Shown here: one piece after another, positions 22,183-31,803 of the stretch
How the letters are laid out: every line of letters starts with the position of its first letter
Numbering within the stretch: position 1 is the stretch's first letter
Origin: an uncultured Bacteroidota bacterium
GTDB taxonomy: Bacteria > Bacteroidota > Bacteroidia > Flavobacteriales_F > PHOS-HE28
Length of the DNA stretch: 41,536 bases
Assembly (NCBI GenBank): GCA_902826215.1
Contig: CADEDY010000031.1
Span: 1 to 41,536 of the forward strand
Reading direction: 5' to 3'
The notes under the pieces: generated by a model
Told to the model about the DNA's origin: nothing
Seen by the model: the letters and a program-made list of their open reading frames with translations, nothing else
Database searches by the model: none
Position numbers and translations under genes: made by a program

Positions 22183-24345
22183 TCACCGCAAAAGGGTCAC
22201 ATGCCCCTGCCGCTCTTGCATCTTCCCACGACTATCGCGCAGTCTCACAGTCCAAGCGTACACACCATCGGGCACATTCTCGCCGGCCCAAGCGTCGGCC
22301 TTGTCGGTCAGGCTGGCCAGCGCGTGACCCCAACGATCGTAAATGGTCAAGAGGTAGTCCTCCGGAGTGCGAACACTGGTGATCAGTAGGAAACCATCGT
22401 TGATCCCATCGTTGTTCGGCGTGAAACTGTTCGGAGCCCAAAGCGAGAACGCATCTTCTACACAGATCACGTCTTCGGCGGTGTCGGAACATCCGTCCGC
22501 ATTGCTTGCAAGTAGAGCGACAGTGTAACAGTCCACTTCACTGAAGGTGTACGTGAAACTCGATACGTCCGAAGTGTATGGTTCTAGTGTGCCGAGTTGC
22601 CACTGGATCGAAGTGGAATTCGTGCTGAGATCCATGAAGCGCACGATCGGCGCATCCAAGGTGACCACGGTGGGAGAAATGCTGAATGACGCGATCGGTG
22701 TGAGCCAGGCTTCGATGATGTCCGGTACGCTCAAGATGCCGGGGCAACGCGGGTCACCATCCGCTGGGATCGCGGTCAGGGTCACGTCGTAGACCCCGGC
22801 GTCGAAACAGTGTTGTGCTGCTGGGCCATCAGCCATGCCTCCATCGCTGAACGACCACGCATAGGTGAAGGTCGGATCGGAAGTAGCATTCAATTCAATG
22901 CACAAAGGTTCACACCCGGTGCTGATCGGAGCGCTGAATGTGGGTATCACGGCTTCCGCTGGTGCCAATGAGATCGAGGCGGTATCCGCTCCACAATCAC
23001 CGGTAACGATCACGGAATAGGTGCCAGGTCCTTCAACGGAGATGGTGTCCCCTGATGCGCCTGTACTCCAGATGAAGGAATTTCCTCCTGCCGCACTCAA
23101 TTCTGCGCTAGAGCCAGCGCACACCGCTGCCGGTCCAGCGATCGATGCAACGGTCGCGGCGTTCACCGTGACCGTGACGTTCGCCGAAACACTTCCGCAA
23201 GCATTGGTGGTCTCCACGACATACGTACCGGCCGTATCGACCGAAATGGATGCCGTGGTCGCACCGGTGTTCCAGGTGTAGGCACTCCCTCCGTTCGCCG
23301 TCAATACCAACGTGGTGCCATCGCAGATCGTGGTCGGTCCATCCGGATCGATGGAGAGTGCGGTAGAGGCTTCCACTTGCAGGTCCACCGTGGAGCAGGT
23401 GGTATCGCCGCATGCGCTCACGGCGCAGAAACCGAGGGTGGTGCCGATCGTTTCGTTCGCGCCCAGTGTGTAGTTCGTGGAATACGCATTCGGACTGGTG
23501 AATGTGCCCGTTCCGCCGGTCCAGAACACGGCAGCGATGTTGCCGGAAGCGATGCCCGCTAGGCCAGTTGTCCCGCCGCAGGGAAGCTCTTCCGGTTGCG
23601 TGGTGACCTGCGTCCAGAAAGGCGTGATCGGCGCTTGGCAGCCATCGTTCACATAGGTGACCAACGGTGCGCCCGGCCAACTCACCTCCAAGCTGGAGCC
23701 ATCGTTATCCGTGTAGGAACCACCGTACGTTCCGTATTGGTTCACCATCAACGACAAATTGTATGTGACCGAATCCACACATTGCTCGCTCAGCATCGTC
23801 AACTGGAAGGTGCGATAGCTCGTCGGGCCGCTTGGGAATGTGGTGATCCCCGCGTTGTTGTTGTGGTTCTTGAAATGCCCGAACGTATTGCCCGGTGCTT
23901 GGAAGATCACGAAGAGCGTGTCGTTCAACCCGGCGAAGGAGTTGCCAGCGATGCACAGGTTGGTGCTGGTGATCCCCAGAACCCGTCGCCCCGCAGGTAG
24001 GATCCCGCCCTGCGGCTCCACCAACCAACCGCAGTTGGTGATGGTGGCATTCAGCTGCGCGGTGACCGATGCGGTCGTTGCGTTCTGCACCCAACCTAGA
24101 AAGGCGTTCGGTGTGGCCCAGGTGGCTTGCAGGTCGGATAGCTCAATGGGTTGCGGACCAACGATGAACCGGAACATCTCGTTCTCACCTTCCTGCGCAC
24201 CCGCACACGCGCTGTTGCACGCATCGGCGAGTACACGTTCGATCTCCAGGCACTTGGTGGGTATTTGCGCGAAGGCCGTGTTCGCACCGCAGCAGCCAAG
24301 CACAGCGAGCAGCACTGGAAAGCGACGATAGTTGGAACTTTTCAC
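22183..24345 (-). CDS. Secreted cell-surface protein with Ig-like/PKD domains and T9SS type B (CHU_C) sorting domain
   Basis: A 720-residue exported protein. After the signal peptide (LLAVLGCCGANTAFAQ) comes a roughly 230-residue domain I do not recognise. It contains a cysteine-rich start (CLEIERVLADACNSACAGAQ). Two Ig-like or SprB-type repeats follow (AYTWNTGATTASISVDTAGTYVV; SFIWSTGASGDTISVEGPGTYSV). A PKD domain is next (YAWSFSDGGMADG). The gliding-motility-associated C-terminal domain begins at FSLWAPNSFTPNNDGINDGF and ends in RQGHVTLLR, a type B T9SS signal. Such proteins are large adhesin-like surface proteins. The start is GTG; no better one is visible. Confidence 0.85.
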   Translation of the reverse strand: MKSSNYRRFPVLLAVLGCCGANTAFAQIPTKCLEIERVLADACNSACAGAQEGENEMFRFIVGPQPIELSDLQATWATPNAFLGWVQNATTASVTAQLNATITNCGWLVEPQGGILPAGRRVLGITSTNLCIAGNSFAGLNDTLFVIFQAPGNTFGHFKNHNNNAGITTFPSGPTSYRTFQLTMLSEQCVDSVTYNLSLMVNQYGTYGGSYTDNDGSSLEVSWPGAPLVTYVNDGCQAPITPFWTQVTTQPEELPCGGTTGLAGIASGNIAAVFWTGGTGTFTSPNAYSTNYTLGANETIGTTLGFCAVSACGDTTCSTVDLQVEASTALSIDPDGPTTICDGTTLVLTANGGSAYTWNTGATTASISVDTAGTYVVETTNACGSVSANVTVTVNAATVASIAGPAAVCAGSSAELSAAGGNSFIWSTGASGDTISVEGPGTYSVIVTGDCGADTASISLAPAEAVIPTFSAPISTGCEPLCIELNATSDPTFTYAWSFSDGGMADGPAAQHCFDAGVYDVTLTAIPADGDPRCPGILSVPDIIEAWLTPIASFSISPTVVTLDAPIVRFMDLSTNSTSIQWQLGTLEPYTSDVSSFTYTFSEVDCYTVALLASNADGCSDTAEDVICVEDAFSLWAPNSFTPNNDGINDGFLLITSVRTPEDYLLTIYDRWGHALASLTDKADAWAGENVPDGVYAWTVRLRDSRGKMQERQGHVTLLR

Positions 24346-24677
24346 GTGAACGTGGTGCAGGTGAGGACGGTCCTGCAGTGCTGCAAAGGTCGGTCAAGAT
24401 CGAGGGAGTAGGGCACCTTATATCTGAGCCACTATTGGGTCACCAGACCGACTGCTAAAGCGTTCTTCCGGTGTGACGGTGTTGAGCAGGTCACCGCTAC
24501 ACTGCACGGTGGTGATGCCCTGCGAGGTCCGTCACGCCGGGCGGAGAGTGGGCCGGTGCGAAAAGGACCAGATGTCTCACAAATGACCGGATCGTTGTCG
24601 AGCCATTTGAGGATCACCGAATAACCCGCTACCGCGTGCTTCCAGCGTGATGACGGGATCGAGAGCGATCCCGCAAT
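24346..24677. other. Gene-free 332-base gap between the CHU_C protein and T9SS plug genes
   Basis: No convincing frame on either strand. The hairpin GGGATC-GAGAGC-GATCCC at 24655-24672 lies just after the plug gene stop and could help end its transcript, but no T-run follows. No promoter match is obvious upstream of the CHU_C gene. Confidence 0.4.
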
Positions 24678-26021
24678 TCACCCCCGCACCGAATTCACGA
24701 AACGCACCGCCACCAGTCGATCGTACCGCTGCTGGTGGTCGGTGAGGTACACCAGGATCAGGTAATCGTTCTCCGTTTGGTAGTGCGAACCTTCGATGGC
24801 CGTGAGGTCGGGAATGGTGGCTCCGGCCGGTAAGGTGGCATAGGTGAAGTCGTAGTAGCCTTGCTTCACTATGCCGGCCAGTTCGTAGGTGCGGGTTTCG
24901 GGTGCCCAAGCCATCCGAAAGGCCTTTTGGCATTCGAAGTCGCTCAACCCACCATACACGTACACATCGTCCCCCAACTCTTCGGGCATGGGCAGGGTGA
25001 AGTGGATCTTTACATAATCGGCACCGAGCGGGTCGCCATCCACCACGTCGTTGCGCACCAAGAACTTGCCGTTGATATCGCGCTGGTTGTCATACACGCG
25101 GATGTTGCGCTTCGGCTCGGGTACCAAGAAGGCTTCGTACACTCCCGCACCGAGCCCGGGCGTGATGCGGCCCACGTTCCGTGTGGCGAAGCGCAGGTTC
25201 TTCAGGTCCACGCTCCGGTATTCGTTCGCGCCCAGGAAGAGCCCTTGCTCCGGGAAGTCGTACACCAGTTCGTTGTCCTTCACATAACGTGGCGTGAAGT
25301 TCGTGCGGGCATCGTCCCAGCGCATGTTCTGCAGTATCGTTACGTGCACATCGCCGAAGGGGTCCCGAATGGACACCCCGGGATGCCGGATCGTGAGGTC
25401 CACCTGCTGGGCCACATCGCGGAGGTCCACATTGCGGCTTGCCAGCACGCGCGCATCGATGTTCACCCGTTGCTCGGTGACCATGAAGCGGCGCGTGAGC
25501 ACCAGATCCTCCTCGTCGCTGCCCCGGTACACTTTCAGCAGGTAGTTGCCCGAGCGCGCGATCTGCATCAACCCGTTGGGCACCTCCAGTTCGTAATGGA
25601 TGAAGGGTTGCAGCGTATTGTAGCTCTGCCGTCCAGAAGGCACGTAATCGCTCATCGCACCGGTGAGGTATTGCCCGGCCATCAGGTCACTGGCCTGCCA
25701 ATCCGCCGTGCAATGCACCACGGTATAGCTCAGGTTCTCGATGTTCGGTTGCAGGTCGTCGAAGCGCAGGATCAAGGAACTTTCACCACCAAGGTCGATC
25801 ACTGGCGGTGCCAGTTCGAAGCCCTTCTTGAACAATTGCACGGTATGCACCGTCGGGCTGTATACCTGATCCTTGTAGAGCAAGGTATTGGCTTGGTAAT
25901 AGTCGGGCGGGTTGCTTGCCACGGTGCTCGCGCTGCTGCTGCAGCTGCCCAGTACCACCGCAGGGAGCAGGAAGCCGAGGAAGAAGCACTGACGCACGGT
26001 TCGGTTCGAGAATAGGCGCAT
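24678..26021 (-). CDS. Type IX secretion system plug protein (DUF5103)
   Basis: A 447-residue exported protein. A lipobox-like signal (FLLPAVVLGSCSSS) suggests lipidation. The body matches the DUF5103/Plug family: DYYQANTLLYKDQVY, NIENLSYTVVHCTADWQASDL, YQSYNTLQPFIHYELEVPN-like sequence, PGVSIRDPFGDVHVTILQN, and the C-terminal YQTENDYLILVYLTDHQQRYDRLVAVRFVNS. Plug seals the periplasmic side of the SprA translocon pore of T9SS in the outer membrane. The start is supported by TACCTTCG five bases upstream. Cargo genes of the same system lie on both sides. Confidence 0.9.
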   Translation of the reverse strand: MRLFSNRTVRQCFFLGFLLPAVVLGSCSSSASTVASNPPDYYQANTLLYKDQVYSPTVHTVQLFKKGFELAPPVIDLGGESSLILRFDDLQPNIENLSYTVVHCTADWQASDLMAGQYLTGAMSDYVPSGRQSYNTLQPFIHYELEVPNGLMQIARSGNYLLKVYRGSDEEDLVLTRRFMVTEQRVNIDARVLASRNVDLRDVAQQVDLTIRHPGVSIRDPFGDVHVTILQNMRWDDARTNFTPRYVKDNELVYDFPEQGLFLGANEYRSVDLKNLRFATRNVGRITPGLGAGVYEAFLVPEPKRNIRVYDNQRDINGKFLVRNDVVDGDPLGADYVKIHFTLPMPEELGDDVYVYGGLSDFECQKAFRMAWAPETRTYELAGIVKQGYYDFTYATLPAGATIPDLTAIEGSHYQTENDYLILVYLTDHQQRYDRLVAVRFVNSVRG

Positions 26022-26025
26022 GGTG

Positions 26026-26033
26026 CGAAGGTA
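26026..26033 (-). promoter_or_regulatory. -7 element TACCTTCG of the T9SS plug gene
   Basis: Minus-strand TACCTTCG followed by CACC and the ATG. It fits the TAnnTTCG pattern and gives an almost leaderless transcript. Confidence 0.45.
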
Positions 26034-26131
26034 CCGATCGGGTAGTGGGCTTGGCTTGAGGCATTCTCGTTGATCCGGATCAATTGCTTCAGGTCACGAA
26101 GAATTGTTCTCGGTCGCATGGATGATCGAAA

Positions 26132-26163
26132 AAGAAAAGGGGCGCCCACATGGGCGCCCCTTT
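26132..26163 (-). terminator. Intrinsic terminator after the GEVED protein gene
   Basis: Perfect stem GGGGCGCCCA / TGGGCGCCCC with a two-base loop, extended by AAA/TTT pairs. On the minus strand it is followed by a T-rich run. It lies about 20 bases after the GEVED gene stop. The stem may also slow transcripts from the opposite side. Confidence 0.85.
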
Positions 26164-26184
26164 CACAGAAATTCAGGACACTGA

Positions 26185-28863
26185 TCAGCGGATCACGATG
26201 CGTTGATCATAGGTCTGTGAATCGGTGCTCAAGCGCAGTACATAGGTGCCCGCAGCCAAAGTGCCGGCCAAGCTCAACGGCATGGAACTGCCTGCACTTG
26301 CTGCGCGACGGTCGTTATAGACCACGCGGCCGGTCATATCCAGCACCTCGATGTTCATGCGTCCATCGGTGTCGATATTGCGGATGGTGAAGTCACCGTT
26401 GCTCGGGTTCGGGAATACGCTCCAAACTGTAGCGTTGACCTGATCGATGCCTGTAGGAACACCGGTCACATCCACCGTGTAGTCTTCCACCTGACCGTAG
26501 GTGGAAAGGTCGCAGGGCGTATCGTTCGGTGTGTTGGGGTAGTTGGGGCCCACATAGGTATCGTGCAAGCGAACGCGCATCCGGGTTGTACCGGCAAGCG
26601 CTGTCAACGGCACAGTGATGTTGCCCGTATGCGGCCCAACTCCATTGGCCGATGCGAACACGAGTTCACCGGCATCGAACGTGGAGCTTTGGTCCCAGTC
26701 GATCCAGGCCAGCACTTGGTCGGTGGCGTAGCCGCCAGCGATGGTCACGGTCATGGGGTAGGTGGTGCCTCCGATAACAGCTGCGGTCTGGGCCGTGAAG
26801 TCCTCGAATCCAGCGGGGCTGGTGGAACTGTTGTCGAGGTCGGCAAAGTTCACGTTGCTGATCTTCTCTTCCACGAGTGCGGTGGCACCTGCGGTGCAGT
26901 AGTCGCCCGAACTTCCACATGCGCTAGCGGTCACAGCGATGGAGTATGGTCCCATGGCCAAGGCCGGATCCATGAGCACGGGCAGATACCAGGTGCCGGC
27001 CGCGAGGTCGAAGAACGAGATGGTGATGTTACCGTCGCCACAGCTGGTGGTCTCGAACCCGCCAAAGACAACGGTGTTGGCTGGACAGCTGTTGGCCAGC
27101 ACCACCCACGCGTTCTCGAATGCAGGGTCAGTGCCGCAATAGGACACTACCACATTGCTGCATTCAGTGGTGGTGAAGGTGTGCCAAACCGTTGGGTCGA
27201 TGGGATCCAGATCGGAGCCCGGAGCTGCATCACCGGTGCTTGTGGCGTTCGTATTGTCGCCCGTGAAGTTGACGGTCGCTCCAAGGCCAAGGGATACTGG
27301 GATCACGTTGCCGCACAGGTCGTTGGCTGGTGGGGGGCCGTTACCACCTACGAGGACCGTGTAATCTTCCACTTCTCCATATTCACTGGTTCCGCAAGGG
27401 GCGGGTGTTCCTGTGAACATCATGCGGATGCGCATGCGTGTGGCACCGAGTGCTGCACCGGCAGGTACGTTGATGGTGCCCGTGAATGTCACCTGCGCAT
27501 CTGCAGAGGTCAGTGTATAGGTCTCCTCGGCACCCGAGAATACGAAGTCCTGGTTCCAATCGATCCAAACAACGACTTGGTCTTCCACATACGTGGCCGG
27601 GCCGTTCGTGACAGTGATGGCGTAGCTGCCACCTTGGGTCACGTTTGCGCTGATGGACGTGTAATCCACTGCCGGGCCATCGGAACAATCGGAACTGTTA
27701 TTGATGCCGACGAACGACACATTGGCGATGTATTCATCGCACAGGTCGGCGCTTGCTGCGCAATAGCCTGGAGGACATGCTGTAGCGCTTACCGTAAGCG
27801 TATACGCCCCTTCGGAACCGGGTTCGCTCAGGATAGGGTAGTAGTAGGTTCCGGCTGGGAGATACTCGAAGTAGATCGTGCCGTTGCCGTCCACACAATC
27901 CGTGGTGTTGTTGGAGGTTGCGGCCACTCCTGCGTCGATGGGGCAAGAGCCGGAGATGCCGATGATGAAGTTCTCGAAGACCGAAGCCGTACCGCAGTAA
28001 CTGACGGTTACAAAGGCGCAGGAGGTGATGGTGAAGGATTCCCACACGCTGGCAAAACCCAGTCCTTCTGTATCCAAGGCTCCGGTGTTATTGCCGTTGA
28101 ATACCACACTTCCGCCAATGGGCAGGGTTTGCGCGATCGCACCGCTGCAGTCGTCGTTCGCTGGTACACCACCGCCAGTGCTCACACTCACCGAGTAGTC
28201 CTGCACTTCCCCGTAGCTGGCCGTGCCGCAAGGCGTGTCGTTGAAGATGTTGATGTAATTGCTTCCATCATGTGTGTCGTGCAAGCGCACGCGCATGCGG
28301 GTCGTGCCTGTTGCAGCACTCATCGGAATGGTGATGCTCCCCGTATATGCCGTTGTCGCTTCAATGGCCGACGAGAAAGCCAATTCACCCAGGTCATTGA
28401 AGTCGCCGTCCTGGTTGTAGTCGATCCAGACCAATACCTGATTCTCCGAATAGCTGCTTCCTGCACTGCTGTTCGCTCCGATCGTGATCGGGAAGGATAC
28501 TCCGGGCACCACGTTGGCGGTGAAGGCTGTGTAGTCCGTATACGCCGGGGCCGTAGGCGCAACGTCCGGCGTCGTATTGTTGATCCCTGCGAAGCTCACG
28601 CCAGTGATCCGCTCATCCAAGCCCAAGCCGGTACCATCGGCACCTGCAACACAATAGGACCCGCCACGGGACAACATGTTGAATTGGTGGGAACTGGCCT
28701 GGGTCACTGGAACATGTGGGCGCAGGCCAACACGATGAAGTGCTCGAGGAGCCTTGGTAGGAGGGTGAACGCCAGGATCCAAGCGAGTTTGGGCAAAAGC
28801 CACAGCCCCAGAACCCAAGGCCAGGGCAAGAACTAACGTACGCGAAGTGAAATGTCGTTTCAT
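26185..28863 (-). CDS. Secreted GEVED-repeat protein with T9SS type A sorting domain
   Basis: An 892-residue exported protein. Signal peptide: MKRHFTSRTLVLALALGSGA to AFAQ. Three GEVED modules end in YGEVQDYSV, YGEVEDYTV and YGQVEDYTV. Each is preceded by a VLVWIDYNQDGDF-like calcium-loop strand and a TRMRVRLHDT strand. The stretches between modules hold cysteine-bearing beta domains (TVSYCGTASVFENF, VVSYCGTDPAFENAWV), two copies that resemble each other. The last 85 residues are a type A T9SS domain (VFPNPSNGDFTIRN, MNIEVLDMTGRVVY, GTYVLRL). GEVED domains occur in surface adhesins and secreted enzymes; no catalytic domain is visible here. The ATG at the signal peptide is preferred over a start 27 codons upstream. 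Confidence 0.88.
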   Translation of the reverse strand: MKRHFTSRTLVLALALGSGAVAFAQTRLDPGVHPPTKAPRALHRVGLRPHVPVTQASSHQFNMLSRGGSYCVAGADGTGLGLDERITGVSFAGINNTTPDVAPTAPAYTDYTAFTANVVPGVSFPITIGANSSAGSSYSENQVLVWIDYNQDGDFNDLGELAFSSAIEATTAYTGSITIPMSAATGTTRMRVRLHDTHDGSNYINIFNDTPCGTASYGEVQDYSVSVSTGGGVPANDDCSGAIAQTLPIGGSVVFNGNNTGALDTEGLGFASVWESFTITSCAFVTVSYCGTASVFENFIIGISGSCPIDAGVAATSNNTTDCVDGNGTIYFEYLPAGTYYYPILSEPGSEGAYTLTVSATACPPGYCAASADLCDEYIANVSFVGINNSSDCSDGPAVDYTSISANVTQGGSYAITVTNGPATYVEDQVVVWIDWNQDFVFSGAEETYTLTSADAQVTFTGTINVPAGAALGATRMRIRMMFTGTPAPCGTSEYGEVEDYTVLVGGNGPPPANDLCGNVIPVSLGLGATVNFTGDNTNATSTGDAAPGSDLDPIDPTVWHTFTTTECSNVVVSYCGTDPAFENAWVVLANSCPANTVVFGGFETTSCGDGNITISFFDLAAGTWYLPVLMDPALAMGPYSIAVTASACGSSGDYCTAGATALVEEKISNVNFADLDNSSTSPAGFEDFTAQTAAVIGGTTYPMTVTIAGGYATDQVLAWIDWDQSSTFDAGELVFASANGVGPHTGNITVPLTALAGTTRMRVRLHDTYVGPNYPNTPNDTPCDLSTYGQVEDYTVDVTGVPTGIDQVNATVWSVFPNPSNGDFTIRNIDTDGRMNIEVLDMTGRVVYNDRRAASAGSSMPLSLAGTLAAGTYVLRLSTDSQTYDQRIVIR

Positions 28864-29201
28864 GTTACTGGTCGGTTGATGAAGGGACGAATAGACGGCG
28901 CGACAAGGGCTTTTCCAAGACTTTATACCAGACTCTTTCAACAACGTTGTCTTTGATGTGTTGGAAGTGAAGATCCACCCGACATCCGGATAGGTTCACT
29001 TCTGTCTTGAAACGTCGGTTGGATGCGGGTTCTGAGTGTCTCATTTGCTTTGGAAAGGTCTGATCCCGTGGCAACGTGGTGGTGGGGTGGGTGAGGCAAC
29101 GAACGCTCCCGTATCAAGGTTCGCGGACCAAGGCTGGAATAGCCTTGCGATCGGCCTCACGAACGTGCCCGATCCCACCTTTCGTCGTATGGAAAGATGG
29201 C
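28864..29201. other. Divergent intergenic region between the GEVED gene and nqr operon
   Basis: About 340 bases without a supported gene. It holds the palindrome ACAACGTTGT at 28941-28950 and a hairpin CAAGGCT-GGAAT-AGCCTTG at 29128-29146. The hairpin lies upstream of the nqr promoter candidate and could be an operator or attenuator; that is a guess. No promoter for the GEVED gene could be fixed. Confidence 0.35.
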
Positions 29202-29209
29202 TACATTTG
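29202..29209 (+). promoter_or_regulatory. -7 element TACATTTG of the nqr operon
   Basis: TACATTTG is an exact TAnnTTTG match 34 bases upstream of the nqrA ATG. TTTCG lies about 17 bases before it as a weak -33 element. It would drive nqrABCDEF and probably apbE. Confidence 0.5.
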
Positions 29210-29243
29210 GCCCCACCGCTCATACCGGTACCCTCTTAGATCC

Positions 29244-30599
29244 ATGTCCAAGTCCATACGGATCCGTAAAGGCCTCGATATCCGCCTCAAGGGCGAAGCC
29301 GAGAAAGTCCTTGTGCAAGCGGAACACGCGAAGGTCGTCGCGATCAAACCGACCGATTTCCACGGGCTCATCCCCAAGGTGCTTGTGAAGCCCGGTGACC
29401 ACGTCACCGCAGGAAGTCCGCTGTTCATGGACAAGTACAACGAGCGGATCCTGTTCACCAGTCCGGTGAGCGGTGAAGTTGCTGACGTGGTGCGTGGTGA
29501 TAAGCGCAAAGTGCTCGAAGTGCGCGTACTCGCCGATACGGAATCGCGATACGATGATCTAGGTGCTGGTGATCCTAGCACCATGAATCGGGAAACGATC
29601 ATCCAGAAGCTGTTGAAGAGCGGTGTTTGGCCCATGCTGCGCCAAAGGCCCTTCGATGTGATCGCGGATCCAAGTAAGGAGCCGAAATCCATTTTCATCT
29701 CTTGTGTCGATACCAATCCGCTTGCACCTGATCTGGATTACATCGTGCGCAACCATGGCGAGGATTTCCAGACCGGCTTGAACGCCTTGGTGAAACTGAC
29801 CAAAGGCAAGGTCCACATTGTGGTATCGTCAAAGACCACCGCTCGCGAGTTCCTCGATGCCAAGAACGTGGTGCGTGATACCGTCGACGGTCCGCATCCT
29901 TCGGGCAACGTCGGTGTACAGATCCATCACATCGATCCCATCAACAAAGGCGATCTGATCTGGTCCTGCGGGGTGCAGGATGTGATGATGATCGGTCGGC
30001 TTTTCCGCACAGGGAAGTATGACGCCACCCGTGTGGTCGCGATCACCGGCAGCGAAGCCAAGACCCCGAAGTACGTGCGCACCATGATCGGTGCACCGGT
30101 GAAGGACCTCGTCGGCCCTGTTCCCGGTGGTGTTCGCATCATCAGTGGGAATGCGCTCACCGGGGAGGAAGTGCAATTCGAGAACGGCACTTTGGGCGCC
30201 TATCACACCCAACTGACACTTCTGCCGGAAGGCGATACTCCCAAGTTCTTCATCACCGATGGCTGGGCGAGCCCTGGTTTCGACAAGTTCAGCGCAAGCC
30301 GCAGTTTCCCCGCTTGGTTGATGCCCGGAAAGAAGTTCCGGATGGATACCAATCAGAATGGTGAAGAGCGTGCATTCGTGATGACCGGTCAGTATGAGGC
30401 GGTGTTCCCGTTCGATATCTACCCGGTGATCCTGTTGAAGGCGATCCTTGCCAACGACATCGAACAAATGGAGAAGTTGGGCCTTTATGAAGTAGCCCCG
30501 GAGGACTTCGCACTCTGCGAGTTCGTGTGCACCAGCAAGATCAATTCACAGAGCATCGTCCGTGAAGGACTCGATGTTCTGAAGAAGGAAACAACCTAA
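29244..30599 (+). CDS. nqrA: Na+-translocating NADH:quinone reductase subunit A
   Basis: A 451-residue cytoplasmic subunit of the six-subunit respiratory Na+ pump, which oxidises NADH, reduces quinone and exports Na+. The start SIRIRKGLDIRLKGEAEK is typical, followed by KPTDFHGLIPKVLVKPGDHV, a biotinyl-lipoyl-like strand pattern. HHIDPINKGDLIWSCGVQDV and a C-terminal LCEFVCTSKINSQSIVREGLD are also family features. The ATG was chosen over upstream frame extension because the family starts there. First gene of a seven-gene run. Confidence 0.96.
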   Translation: MSKSIRIRKGLDIRLKGEAEKVLVQAEHAKVVAIKPTDFHGLIPKVLVKPGDHVTAGSPLFMDKYNERILFTSPVSGEVADVVRGDKRKVLEVRVLADTESRYDDLGAGDPSTMNRETIIQKLLKSGVWPMLRQRPFDVIADPSKEPKSIFISCVDTNPLAPDLDYIVRNHGEDFQTGLNALVKLTKGKVHIVVSSKTTAREFLDAKNVVRDTVDGPHPSGNVGVQIHHIDPINKGDLIWSCGVQDVMMIGRLFRTGKYDATRVVAITGSEAKTPKYVRTMIGAPVKDLVGPVPGGVRIISGNALTGEEVQFENGTLGAYHTQLTLLPEGDTPKFFITDGWASPGFDKFSASRSFPAWLMPGKKFRMDTNQNGEERAFVMTGQYEAVFPFDIYPVILLKAILANDIEQMEKLGLYEVAPEDFALCEFVCTSKINSQSIVREGLDVLKKETT

Positions 30600-30612
30600 G
30601 ACCACTATTCCT

Positions 30613-31800
30613 GTGAAAGCACTACGTAATCTGGTCGATGGCATGAAGCCTGCCTTCTCGAAAGGAGGCAAGCTGGAGAAGCTGCATTGGGTGTTCGATG
30701 GATTGGAGACCTTCCTTTTCACACCCGGCCATGCCACGGAAAAAGGCGCTCATATCCGCGACGGCATCGACCTGAAGCGCACCATGAGCATCGTGATCAC
30801 GGCAATGATCCCCTGCCTGTTGTTCGGCATGTGGAATGTTGGGCACCAACACTTCGTCGCACTGGGTGAATTCATCGGGCATGGTGAAGGCTTCTGGGAC
30901 AAATTCCTTTTCGGAGCCATCAAGGTGTTGCCCATCGTTGTGGTGAGCTACGGCGTTGGACTGGGCATTGAGTTCCTGTTCTGCACCATCAAGGGCCACC
31001 CGATCCAAGAGGGCTACCTCGTAAGCGGTATGCTCATCCCCTTGGTGATGCCCGTAGATACCCCGCTTTGGATGGTGGGCATCGGTGCCGCTTTCGCCGT
31101 GGTCATCGGCAAGGAAGTGTTCGGTGGCACAGGGATGAACATCCTCAACGTAGCATTGACCGCTCGCGCTTTCCTCTTCTTCGCCTATCCCACGATGATG
31201 AGTGGTGACAAGGTGTGGGTGAACACCAGCGTCGAGCCGGGGCAACAGGTCGTGGACGGTTTCAGCGGAGCTACTTCCTTGGGCCTCGCCGCCACGGGCC
31301 ATGCCGACAAGGTGACCTCGCTGCTGGATTCGTTCTGGGGATTCGAGGCTGGAAGCATCGGAGAGACCAGCGTTGTCGCTTGCTTGATCGGTGCGGCGAT
31401 CCTCATCATTACTGGCATTGGTAGCTGGCGGATCATGCTGGCCGTTGTCCTCGGCGGTGCCACCATGTCGGGCATCTTCAATCTGGTAGGACCCGGACTT
31501 GGGAACGCTTACATGCAGATCCCGGTATTGCATCAATTGATGCTGGGTAGCTTCTTCTTCGGTCTGGTCTTCATGGCCACCGACCCTGTTACCGCTTCGC
31601 AGACCAACACAGGCAAGTGGATCTATGGATTCCTCATCGGGCTGCTTGCCATCCTCATCCGGGTGGTGAACCCGGCTTATCCAGAGGGCATGATGCTCGC
31701 CATCCTTTTCATGAACGTGATGGCCCCACTGATCGATCATTACGTGGTGCAGGCCAACATCAAGCGCCGGTCGAAGCGCATGAACCTCCAAACCGCCTAA
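30613..31800 (+). CDS. nqrB: Na+-NQR subunit B
   Basis: A 395-residue polytopic subunit carrying covalent FMN and riboflavin sites. The flavinylation motif DGFSGATSLG holds the Thr that receives FMN from ApbE. The start KALRNLVDGMKPAFSKGGKLEKL matches the family, so the GTG start is likely; an ATG ten codons later is the alternative. It lies 13 bases after nqrA. Length is slightly below the 410-420 of Vibrio. Confidence 0.96.
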   Translation: MKALRNLVDGMKPAFSKGGKLEKLHWVFDGLETFLFTPGHATEKGAHIRDGIDLKRTMSIVITAMIPCLLFGMWNVGHQHFVALGEFIGHGEGFWDKFLFGAIKVLPIVVVSYGVGLGIEFLFCTIKGHPIQEGYLVSGMLIPLVMPVDTPLWMVGIGAAFAVVIGKEVFGGTGMNILNVALTARAFLFFAYPTMMSGDKVWVNTSVEPGQQVVDGFSGATSLGLAATGHADKVTSLLDSFWGFEAGSIGETSVVACLIGAAILIITGIGSWRIMLAVVLGGATMSGIFNLVGPGLGNAYMQIPVLHQLMLGSFFFGLVFMATDPVTASQTNTGKWIYGFLIGLLAILIRVVNPAYPEGMMLAILFMNVMAPLIDHYVVQANIKRRSKRMNLQTA

Positions 31801-31803
31801 GAC

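Noticed and set aside
24861..26015. 384-codon plus-strand frame
   Set aside because: Antisense to the T9SS plug gene; no signal peptide or family pattern.
26563..28836. 757-codon plus-strand frame
   Set aside because: Antisense to the GEVED protein gene, with repeated Cys/Gly/His composition that mirrors the opposite strand. No domain is visible.
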